A stretch of DNA of 64,000 nucleotides, taken from assembly GCA_963693085.1 (NCBI GenBank), contig OY856409.1:506715803-506779802 (forward strand). Direction: 5' to 3'. The notes below the pieces were generated by a model. The model worked only from the letters and a program-made list of their open reading frames with translations, was not told where the DNA came from and did no database searches. How positions within the stretch are numbered: the first letter of the stretch is position 1; each line of letters opens with the position of its first letter. The DNA is from Alisma plantago-aquatica. Taxonomy: Eukaryota > Streptophyta > Magnoliopsida > Alismatales > Alismataceae. The position numbers and the translations under genes are program-made. Shown in pieces: positions 33,386-43,615 of this stretch.

Positions 33386-35628
33386 CCCCATCCCTGTATA
33401 CCGAGTACTCTAGAGAACTACCCATACACCTTGTGCTCTAGGGAGGTGTACTAGTCAATATTTATCCTTCCCTCCTAAGGGGGATAATGAACACCTTAAT
33501 AACTACAAAACATCTACTCGTCATTTATGTTTTCAAGTGACAAAACACCGAGTACTTACAGTAATACTACATACAATATTTGCAAATAAAAGAGCACACA
33601 TAATTATCATGATTCAACCAAAAAAACATGGTCATATAATTAAATAAACCCACCTACCTGAGTTCAGAGATATCTAATGATTCTTGGTCATCTAAATATC
33701 TGGTCATCACTTGGTTAATAACAATTAATCATCATCAATAATTGTTCATCATATTATAGGTATTTTAGGTCCAAACTAGGATTAAGCCAAATCTAGGTTC
33801 ATCTAACTTGGAACACGTGTCTGATATTTTTATACTGATTAGGAGGTCATTCTAGAGGTCCGGTCCAAATTTCATATTTTTCTCATGCTTATAGTAATTT
33901 CTAGAACTAAAATTAGGTTTAAACCATTGAAATATGCATTAATTGGAAAAGGCATAATATTTCCAAATTATAATCAGATCATAGTGTGTATTAAGTTTTC
34001 AAGTGATATTAGGGTTCAATAATATTTTTCTCAGATTTTATATCCATCATATGCTAATTATTTGAGGTTAACTAACCCTAAATGGATCATTATCATCTAT
34101 ATTATAAATAAGCATAAACTTAGGGATATATTAACAAAGGGGACACTTTTTTTGAGTATGGGAGTATTTTTGAGGAATTTATGGGCTATCAGAGCTATTT
34201 ACTAAGCATTTTCTAAGAATGAATAAATGTTATACAAATTAAGGTTCATTTACCTTGACGGGAAATATGCAGGTCATCAGATTTGTTAGATTAGTTGCTC
34301 GGAAGAAGCCACATCCATACTTGAAGAGAAACATGACCCTCCTAGGCTCAGGTTGGGCTGACAGATTTATCTAGTTTTCTAAACCAAGCCCTCAGCCAAC
34401 TCTCCTCTCGTCAGACCCAATATGCATCGACGCAAGGTGCGGTCCATCTTCTTCACATGCGATTCGTTAGGGTTACATGTCTAGGTGTGGCTCACACACT
34501 TTGGCTTCTAAATGAGCTTCTAAGGGTACTGGAAGATCTGACATAGCTTGAAAGGTCTTTTCTACGACTCCCAAGAACCTCCTACACGCCAGAAGCCCTC
34601 AAGGAAACCTGCTCCAAATATGGTTGTCAGAGCACAACTGTAGGAAAAGAGAAAGAGGATCTTGTGATCTCCAAAGCATCCCAAATCACCGACTAGAAGC
34701 ACTGCATCTCCATCATTGAGCTGCTTTCATTATTGACTTGTGCATGCATCTCATTCCTCCTTCCAAACTTCCTCTTCAACAATGACAATGGTGAATCTTA
34801 ACAGTGTGAAGACAACGATTGCAAGAACAAAAAAATTGCACATCATCTTATATCATGGACGAGGAGCATGGCTAAATACTCCCATGGGTTCTTCCTACAT
34901 TATTGGAGAGCCTCAACCATCACCCGCCACCTATGAGAGCTAGAGATCCAACTCCGACCTTTGGCTAGATCCATCTCTGAGTCTAGATCTGTGAGTTAGG
35001 TCTTCAGTGGCGATTCTCATTGTTTAGGGAGGTAGGGAGCCCCAAGGCCAACTTCCATGGTGTGGGAATCTCCATGTCTCTACATCCTTTTCTAACTCAA
35101 AAGCTTAGGTAGAGCTTCCAATTAGAACCAGGGTTGTTAGGTAGGTCCTCTTCTCTCGCAGGTTTGGATCACTTCAATAGGGTTGATCACCCCCATAACC
35201 TATGGAGATGAGGGGCAACATGCCTATAATATTAGGAGCTAGGAGACGAGGTCTCCATTGCCAAATCAGCAGTGGCAATGACCTATATTGGGTCACCCTT
35301 GCTAATTCTGGCCCATGGTGACACACCAATGTCATGGTTATCAAAATTTCTATTATATTAATTAATGCATGAATCATTAAAACCTAAGTAACTTATCATA
35401 TGAGGATCATTTCATAATCAAAATTTAATCAATGCTTGATCATCACTTAATCCACCTTCTAACAAAGATTGAGGCCAAAATTCTATGTTTAACCACATGA
35501 TATTGAACCTTCATAGAGTCTCATGTAAATGTATATTAAACTCCAATACATATCCAATAAGTTCCAATATCTGTAAAATTACTTTTCAAAGTCACACTTC
35601 GAGATCCATCATTAAATTGTTTGGATTC

Positions 35629-35635
35629 ATATATG
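35629..35635. other. Target-site duplication of the solo LTR, left copy (ATATATG)
   Basis: ATATATG is repeated at 46001-46007. Seven bases is longer than the usual five; slippage in the AT run may explain it. Confidence 0.65.
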
Positions 35636-37779
35636 TGACACCCTTTGCCAAACAAAGAGAGATTACTCAAAACAAAGCACATAATTATCATTAACAACTA
35701 TATTACCACAAAATAGGGTAAATTAAAATATATCTCATATCAGGAAATCACGATCAATAACCACAATTGAAGCTATTAACTTGTGCAACTTCCATTTCAG
35801 TCATTGCCAAAAAAGATTACATATCAATATTCATTGGCTATCTAACTTTAACATGTTACATATGATCACTTGTTCTCATATACAAATCATGTATGTATTA
35901 TCATGGCATAAAGACAAAAACTCAAACCGATGTACAATATTCACAAAACACCCCAAGGATCTAAGTGTATAGGGACGACACATAGGACTGTATTACTAGA
36001 CACCAACTGTATATCCATGTTCCAACAACTACAACTTCTTTTATTATCAATCACAATCACACAATCTCTGTCTTAGCCTATCTGTCCACCTAAAAAATGT
36101 GGATCCCACAAGGTGAGACCAAAGTCCCAACGAGAGATATAACTCTCTGCCAACATCTATTATAAGCACAAATAAGCTAAACAACAATTTATACTATTAA
36201 CAGAATAACATATTCAACTAAAATATATGCAAGGAAATTATCACTGTTTAAGCAGTTCTAATATCTACAATTGAGGAGTAGAATGTCTTATACTTTAAGA
36301 AGGAATATGAAGAACATGTATAATTGTTATAAAACAAACAATATAAGAATTACAACAAGGGGGTCATCCAATGTTATTCATATATGACCCTGAGCAATAA
36401 TACTACACGAACATGTTACATCTTTAATTATTATGCCCTAAGGATTTGAGGCATACCACTCAAATCCAACTGACCAATGCTAAGTCAAAATCAGTACCAT
36501 ACAAGATCTATGGAAGAGCCGGACTCCACGATCATCACCAGCAATACTCAGTCAGCTCGAGTCTGCAATGCAGTGACATATAGTCAAACTACAAAGACAC
36601 CAACTTATAGTTGAAGCTATAGTCCTGTAAAGACAACAATTCATAGTCAAGCTATTGTTATGTAAAATAACTAGTCTGCCTTGGTACATGGCGTAACACT
36701 AGAGAATAGGCTCACACATGCCGTTCTATAATTCAACATTATACTACTATTTCAACAATTTAAGGATATAGGGAGATACCTCCATTGATACCCCGCATAT
36801 TCAACAATATGCGCTCTGAGTTTCCCATAGGAGTTACTCGTTTCACCATCCAACTAGATACTAATACTAAATATGGATCTATGACACATGGTAACTACAT
36901 GATTAAGGTTTCAATTTATTAGTTATGCCAATTGGGTGATTTAAGGCTCCATCATACTAGTGGACATACAAAACCCTAATTCAATATAGCAAGCATAACT
37001 ATGAAACAACCTCAGAAGATATAAAATGTATAAGGTGTGAACTTGTCACATCATCTCATAGCGACACTGTCTCACTGCCTTTAAAGAAGGCCATCACATC
37101 ACCACATGTTATCACTGCCATATTAGGCTGATCATTATTATCACATCACTGGGGATACCAACCCCTCCTCACATCACTCTCAACACATTAAACACTTTAG
37201 GTAATGTAAGCAATGCATCATATGCCCCCTCAATTTAGGGTCAAGGTTTCATACTTAACCACATAGGGTTCCATATCATTATTTATTTACCAATCTCTAG
37301 TTTCATTACCTTCCACAAGTTTGGAGTGTATTAGGGTTAAGCACTATAGATTATAAGTAAGTATGCACATTCACATATTTAAAATTCTAATGCACCTCAT
37401 CAAGGCTCATGGCCATTGTCTAGTATCAATTAATCATCTTCATAACATTCACAAGCTATAACACTCAATTACCCTACAAGTTAGAAAACAAGTAGGAGAG
37501 AGAAAGTACTATCACATGCTAATCATTTATACACATGCAAAAAGTCTAACACACCCTAGGATTATTAGGGTTAGGGTTCTCTCCCATAGTTGATTAGGAT
37601 CTCACATCATAATTATAGCACTAAACTCTAATTACACCATCTCCCATTTTTCTTGGGACTGATTTAGGGTTGAACATCATTAGTTTAATATGATTAGATC
37701 ATCATATTAATAGCACTAAGTATCACCTTCATATACATATGTATGCGTACCATCTCATCATGGCATGCATGTGTTACGA

Positions 37780-38110
37780 CCATGTAGCATAGTAGGTGTC
37801 TTGACCACCTTCAAGGTAGGTGTTATGACCGCAACAACAAAGTGTCTCGACCACCTACTAACATGGTGTCTCGACCGCAACAACCATGGGTCTCGACTAC
37901 CATCCAACATGGTGTCTCGATCGTGACAACCCAAGGTGTCTTGACCTACCATTAATAAGGTGCCTCGACCATTGTCTTGACCACTAATAAAACCATGTGT
38001 TATGACCACTAACCATCATGGATCACAACCAATCTATAGTTAGGGTTTTGTCCTCTAACAAGAGTACATGTCACGACCAATATCAAACTATGCGTCTCGA
38101 CCATTACTCA
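37780..38110. repeat. TCTCGACC-type repeat array in the solo LTR, left part
   Basis: TGTCTCGACCAC, TATGACC and TCTTGACC units recur every 25-35 bases. This is the complement of the GGTCGAGA half-sites in the 5.1 kb LTRs. The array continues at 43611-43740 after the Sirevirus and again around 45420-45650. Confidence 0.65.
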
Positions 38111-38115
38111 AGGTA

Positions 38116-38120
38116 AGATG
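38116..38120. other. Target-site duplication of the Sirevirus, left copy (AGATG)
   Basis: AGATG is repeated at 43611-43615. Confidence 0.85.
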
Positions 38121-39137
38121 TGTTGACCTAGAGGTTATACATTACCTATATTTTAATAATGACTTAACCATTCCATTCATATGTATCCAATATGTGCATT
38201 TAAGATTGTTTGTAGGCATTAGGTACATGAAAAGGATCATATATACAAAGCCCTAGAATGGGCCAAGTTCAAGTCAAAATGGCTACAAGTGCACGTTTTA
38301 GGATTTCTATGTAAATGACCTTAGAACATCCATGTAATCACTTGTAATGATGAATTGGATTGTAACTTAGAAGAGAAATTTTTTTGGGACAAAATTCACC
38401 AAGTGCTAATCACTTTTATTGCAAATTAGAAAATCAATTACAGGCACTTGGTCGGTCGACTTTCCCTAGCCTGAAACTCGACCGATCAACCTTGGTCAAT
38501 TTTCTAAAGATTGCATCGGTCAATTTGTGCACTCACAGAACTCGACCGATTGGGTAGCAGGCCATTCCCAGTTGAAATGGTCAGTCGAGTTTTGTCAAGA
38601 AAAACTCGACCGATCATTTGAATATCGGTTTGCCTCTTACTTGATCGGTCGAGTTACCCCCATTAAAACTCGACCGATTGCACTGTACGGAATTTGCAGA
38701 AAAAGTAATATGACCGTTGGTGAATTGTTTTGGGCAAAAATAGAGTCGTTTTCTTGAACAAAAAATGACTACTTTTGCATCCAAGTGTCCCACAACTTAA
38801 AGGGCCACCCTCAACTATAAATAGAACCCCTTTGACTTCATTCCAAGCTGCTCTTCCATTGCAAACTTGGTTCTAGCTTAGTTGAGAGTGTTCCAAGCCC
38901 TTGAGCCCCTTTCTCTGTCTACCTTCAAGATAAATTCGTGAGTTATGAGTGAGTTAGGTCCATATGTATGAGAGCTATCCCTTGTATGATGTACAACTCT
39001 CCTTTCTCTCTTCCTACCTCTAAATCCTTTTGAAGATTGATTGAATCTGCTTCTCCAAGTGAAAGAGAGGTTACTGCTATTCTTCTCCGAGTGAAGGTGA
39101 AGATGATTGCTGATCTTCAAGAGTGAAGATAGCTTGT
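38121..39137 (+). repeat. 5' LTR of the Sirevirus, 3' end deleted
   Basis: It aligns with 42501-43440 and then extends slightly into a segment that the 3' LTR lacks. A TATAAATA box is at 38816-38823. Inverted motifs include ATCGGTCGAGTT at 38644-38655 and AACTCGACCGAT at 38667-38678, a 12-bp perfect stem. Confidence 0.85.
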
Positions 39138-39518
39138 TGCTCCAAGAAACAAAGTACAGTGGCATTATCAACTACCGAAGCTGAATACATTGCAACCGAG
39201 AGTTGTTGTGCACATGTCCTATAGATGAAGCAAATGCTCCAAGACTTTAACATATTTTTTGATGCTTCTCCTATCTTTTGTGACAATACTAGTGAAATTA
39301 ATCTATCTTACAATCCTATATTACATAGTAGAGCCAAGCATATAGAGGTTCGCCATCATTTTCTTCGTGACCACATTGCCAAGAAAGGCATCTATATCAC
39401 ACATGTGGACACGGAAAATCAGTTGGCGGACATCTTTACAAAACCTCTAGCTAGAGATCAATTTAACTTTATTCGATCTAAACTACTCATTGTTGATTTA
39501 AATGATATTGCTATGTGA
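39138..39518 (+). pseudogene. pol: Copia RNase H (carboxy-terminal part of pol)
   Basis: The frame opens at the deletion junction with SKKQSTVALSTTEAEYIA and passes an in-frame TAG at 39222-39224 where the family has Trp (LWMKQ). It reads PIFCDNTSEI, HSRAKHIEVRHHFLRDHI and ENQLADIFTKPLARDQF. These are the conserved copia RNase H blocks, including Glu of TEAEY and Asp of FCDN. It ends at a stop at 39516-39518, the natural end of pol. RNase H would remove the RNA template during reverse transcription; alone it cannot act. Confidence 0.85.
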
Positions 39519-40144
39519 TATAGCTAGTTGTCTCCCTCCTATATGCGTGCTCATGTCTATCTTCACCTTATGTTGCCTATACATGCTTGTTTGTGCTTAA
39601 ATTGTCTATCAACATGCTTTGTTTTATGCTTGTTTTTGGGTTTTATAGAATTTCATGTTTTATCGCTAAATAGTGCCCAATGATGAGCTAAATGTGCCTA
39701 GGTATGTTAATTATGCATAATAGAATGAAAAATAAATTTAATAGGCATGTATATGGCTAGAATCTAAGAATTAGACTGTTAGGTCAGGTTGACCTTCGGT
39801 TGAGTTTCCACCTTGGAAAACTCGACTGATCAGGAGCCAAGAGCTGTCTTCAGTGGACCGATTCGGTCGAGTTTGTCACCCTTAGAACTCGACCGATCGA
39901 TGGGCTGCGCCAACTTAAAAGTTAGGATCGGCCGACTATTTTCCCTTGCAACTCGAAAATAGCCGACCGATTCCTCGTCTCCTAGCCCCGTGCTCTCAAC
40001 CCAAGCCCTAAACTCCCCCGTTCCTAACCCTAGGGTGACCTAGAAACCTGTTCTTGACCTCCCCGGGCGTTTGTGGTGTGCTTTCTTAAGCTTTTGAGGT
40101 TCGATCTTGCTTGTGTGCATGATTTCCTCCTTGCTTTTGTTTCC
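39519..40144 (+). other. Spacer between pol and the env-like ORF, with hairpins
   Basis: There is no ORF. TCGGTCGAGTT at 39863-39873 pairs with AACTCGACCGA at 39886-39896, and CTATTTTC at 39936-39943 pairs with GAAAATAG at 39955-39962. The first is the same motif as in the LTRs. A pyrimidine-rich stretch precedes the env-like ATG. Confidence 0.6.
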
Positions 40145-41799
40145 ATGGCTTTCCATAGGCAAAAACGTGCCGCTCCTAGCAATGCTCCAGCCTCCTCCTC
40201 GACCAACCGCTTGATTCCGTTTGATAACACCACGTTTGTGTCCCTTGAGGCGGTAAATAGGTATAAGGATCTTCTTCCACGATCTCCTTTTCATTTTCGC
40301 CCCTTAGTTGATGCAAATCATTTTCAAGCGTACATCACCTCTGTTTCGAGGCTTCTTGCCAAACACCACCTATCCGCCCTAGCAATCGAACGTGACTGCT
40401 TCAATAATCAATTATCTAGCACAAAAGCAGTTCACGAGTTCTACGCAAATCTGTGTTGGAACTATGATTCGCTTGTTCCCTCGCCGAATACCGAAGTAGT
40501 CCTTACATCGATGATCGCCGGTCGTCGTTTTCAACTCTCCGAAGAAACTTTCAATTTTTATCTTGCCAGAGATGAGGAAAACACCACTTGGCGTAAGGAC
40601 TATGGCAAGTATTTCGATCTTCTTGACCCGGAAGGTTTTTATAAACACCATGAATTGACGTTACCAGACATTCATCGGTTTTTAAAGAAACCTTACGTGG
40701 CCTACAAGAAGCGGTCAACCCTGCCATCATCCTCCCTTGACCTTCAGAGGCGCATCTTGGCCCTTGTGATTAACTACAATATCCATCCCAAGCGTAATCA
40801 AACAGACATTGCAGAAAACACAACGGTTCTTATGTATTGTTTGTTAAACAATATAGGTGTCAAATGGGCTCGATACATCTTACACCATATGACCTATTTT
40901 GACACCGACAAGAACACCAAGGGCACCCACCCTCCCTACCCAACCCTGATTTGTGGTCTTTTCCAGTTCGCCACTGATAAATGTCTCTTTTCTGACTTCC
41001 ACTACCCGGTCGCTAGAAAAGGAGTGTGTATTAGTGAAACCACCCTTCAGAAGGCTGTACCTATCCTTTCCCCTACCCCTGGTGCTTCTGCCTCTGGCTC
41101 TGCCTCTACCTCTATTGTACCTCCCTCCTCCACCCATGCTCCATCTCCACAGCCACATCCCCGCCCTAGTCGTGCATCGTTCCGCGCATCAAATGAAACC
41201 CTTCTGGGATACATGATGCATGAACAGGTGTACAACCGTCAGGTTTAGGAGCACCTCCACCAGGATTTGTGTGCTATCATGTCTACCATGAACTTGTCCT
41301 GTGCTTCATCCTACCCTGTCTACCAGCCATACCCGGGTAGTGCCTATGCTTCTTATGCATATGAGCATTACTTCCCTGCTCCACCACCGTATGCTGCCGA
41401 GCCTTCCGCTGCCACTCCACCTCAGTATGCTACTGGTAGTTCTGCTCCTGCATACCTGCTGGCCCCCTGGCCACTCTGCTCGCCTCCTTGGGTAACTCTT
41501 CTCCGTCCTTCCCGCAGGCCAAGGAGCTCCTTGCTCTTGGTATGTCGTGGGCCGAGCAGAATGGCCGTTGGCCCGGTCGCTCTTTTGGTTCTGACGACGA
41601 GGAGATGCCCGACCAGGCTGAGGATGCAGATGAGGATGCTGATGCTGATGATGGTGATTCTGAGGATGCTTCTGACGAGGATGGCGATGATGGTGTTGGA
41701 TCTGCTGCTGGCACAGCTGCTCCGCCTTCAGATGGCGATGAGGACTACAACCGTGGCGATGATGAGGAAGCAGTTGATATAGATAGCTTAGATGTCTAG
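40145..41799 (+). pseudogene. Sirevirus env-like ORF, one stop and one frameshift
   Basis: ATG 40145 (MAFHRQKRAAP) opens 368 codons to TAG at 41246-41248. The open frame reaches back to 40073 without an ATG and is hydrophobic there (LACVHDFLLAFVS). Codons ~60-290 form a globular region (EFYANLCWNYDSLV, IAGRRFQLSEETFNFYL, MYCLLNNIGVKWARYILHHM) that resembles the 'putative plant transposon protein' domain common in plant retroelements. A Ser/Pro/Ala low-complexity linker follows. The same frame goes on after TAG (41267-41470, Pro/Tyr/Ala-rich), then a shift leads to a frame from 41488 with a strongly acidic Asp/Glu tail ending at 41797-41799. I see no clear fusion peptide or transmembrane anchor, so 'env-like' here means position only. 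Function is unknown. Confidence 0.7.
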
Positions 41800-42500
41800 G
41801 AGGTTTTCTTAGCTTATAGTCTAGCATGTCTATAATATACATCTTTCTAGACTCTTTTGTATAAGCAACATCCTGGAACATTATTCTGAGCTATACTATT
41901 TTCTTATTTACTGTTTTCTCACTTTATGGTTGTAGTTGCTCTTGAGGACATCTTTCTGAGTTGAAATATCTTTGCTATGCTTTTTAGCTACTTAATTTGT
42001 GTTATCTTATGCTTGGTGCTTTTTGAGCTATATTTTGATTCTGACTTGGATTGTATGTTCTCCGTGGTTGTATGATATATGCTTTTACAATGTTGTTTAT
42101 TACCTTGCATATATGTGTGGTTAAGTCTTGGAGAAGACCTAGTTTTTGCTCTTCTACCCCTACCTTTTTGATAATGTCAAAAGGGGGAGAAATATCTCAT
42201 GGTTTGAGACTCAATCATATTGTTTCTTGTTGTTATACTATTGCTTTCTTTCCTATGTGATCCTGTTCTTGTTAATTTGCTGTTGATCATGTGACATGCA
42301 AAGGATTACATATTACACGGATATTAGTATTGCCATGTATAGAAAACCTAACATGCCAGTGAGAGGAAGCATAGTTTGAGGGGGAGCAATTCAAATTGTC
42401 CTTATTATGAATCCCCCTAATTCACAAGGCAAAGGTATAACTTTCTTATCCTTTTCAATATGTTTGAGGAATGGTTTGTCATTGTCAAAAAGGGGGAGAA
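41800..42500 (+). other. Sirevirus 3' region with three polypurine tracts
   Basis: Tracts with GGGGGAG occur at about 42179-42192, 42379-42388 and 42488-42500; the last adjoins the LTR. The first and last share the lead-in AATGTCAAAA or ATTGTCAAAAA. The same three are in the fragment at 3857-4563. Confidence 0.75.
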
Positions 42501-43610
42501 TGTTGACCTAGAGGTTATACATTACCTATATTTTGATAATGACTTAACCATTCCATTCATATGTATCTAATACGTGCGTTTAAGATTGTTTGCAGGCATT
42601 AGGTACATGAAAAGGATCATATATACAAAGCCCTAGAATGGGCCAAGTTCAAGTCAAAATGGCTACAAGTGCGCGTTTTAGGATTTCTATGTAAATGACC
42701 TTAGAACATCCATGTAATCACTTGTAATGATGAATTGGCTTGTAATTTAGAAGAGAAAAATGTTTGGGACAAAATTCACCAAGTGCTAATCACTTTTATT
42801 GCAAATTAGAAAATCAATTACAGGCACTTGGTCGGTCGAGTTTCCCTAGCCTGAAACTCGACCGATCAACCTTGGTCGATTTTCTGAAGATTGCATCGGT
42901 CGAGTTGTGCACTCACAGAACTCGACCGATTGGGTAGCAGGCCATTCCCAGTTGAAATGGTCAGTCGAGTTTTGTCAGGACAAACTCGACCGATCATTTG
43001 AATATCGGTTTGCCTCTTACTTGATCGGTCAAGTTACCCCCATTAAAACTCGACCGATTGCACTGTACAGAATTTGCAGAAAAAGTAATATGACCATTGG
43101 TGAATTGTTTTGGGCAAAAATAGAGCCATTATCTTGAACAAAAAATGACTAAATTTGCATCCAAGTGTCCCACAATTTAAAGGGCCACCCTCAACTATAA
43201 ATAGAACCCCTTGGACTTCATTCCAAGCTGCTCTTCCATTGCAAACTTGGTTCTAGCTTAGTTGAGAGTGTTCCAAGCCCTTGAGCCCCTTTCTCTCTCT
43301 ACCTTCAAGATAAATTCATGAGTTATGAGTGAGTTAGGTCCATATGTATGAGAGCTATCCCTTGTATGATGTACAACTCTCCTTTCTCTCTTCCTACCTC
43401 CAAATCCCTTTGAAGATTGATTGAAGCTGCTTCGCTAAGTGAAAGAGAGGTTGCTACTCAGTGTCTCTTATCCTTGCTTTGAATGCTAGATTAGGACATC
43501 AAATTGTTGCTTGCTTTAGTTTTTGCAATACAAGTAAATTGGTGGTCTAATTGATTTTGTGAAGTGTGTGTAGCTCTATTCACCCCCCTCTAGAGCCCAT
43601 TGATCCAATA
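42501..43610 (+). repeat. 3' LTR of the Sirevirus (1110 bp, internally deleted)
   Basis: It starts TGTTGACCTAGAGG and ends CATTGATCCAATA; the last dinucleotide is TA instead of CA. Compared with the LTR at 4564-6078 it lacks about 400 bases after roughly position 43455. A TATA box is at 43196-43203. The inverted motif GTCGAGTTTTGTC...GACAAACTCGAC is at 42964-42990. Confidence 0.85.
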
Positions 43611-43615
43611 AGATG
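43611..43615. other. Target-site duplication of the Sirevirus, right copy (AGATG)
   Basis: It matches 38116-38120; beyond it the TCTCGACC array of the solo LTR resumes. Confidence 0.85.

Larger units (their letters stand above)
32797..35635 (-). repeat. Left (3') LTR of the LARD-like element, outer part
   Basis: It starts TGTAACGTCCCTAG and is collinear with 48164-50940. It contains a 31-bp direct duplication (GCATTACTAAGATGGACTAG...) leading into a (TA)n tract. The rest of the LTR is at 46008-46238, beyond the solo LTR. Confidence 0.85.
38121..43610 (+). mobile_element. Sirevirus-type Ty1/copia element with a large internal deletion
   Basis: LTRs begin TGTTGACCTAGAGG at both ends and AGATG duplications flank the element. 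After about 1 kb of 5' LTR the sequence jumps straight into RNase H, so the end of the LTR, PBS, gag, protease, integrase and most of RT are gone. What remains is RNase H, a spacer with hairpins, an env-like ORF, three polypurine tracts and the 3' LTR. The downstream env-like ORF, the repeated PPTs and the CATTGATCCAA end are Sirevirus hallmarks. The LTRs differ by roughly 3% in the shared 950 bases by hand count. Confidence 0.88.

Noticed and set aside
41306..41881. Minus-strand ORF of 191 codons, His-rich
   Set aside because: It is the shadow of the acidic Asp/Glu codons (GAT/GAG) of the env-like ORF on the plus strand.
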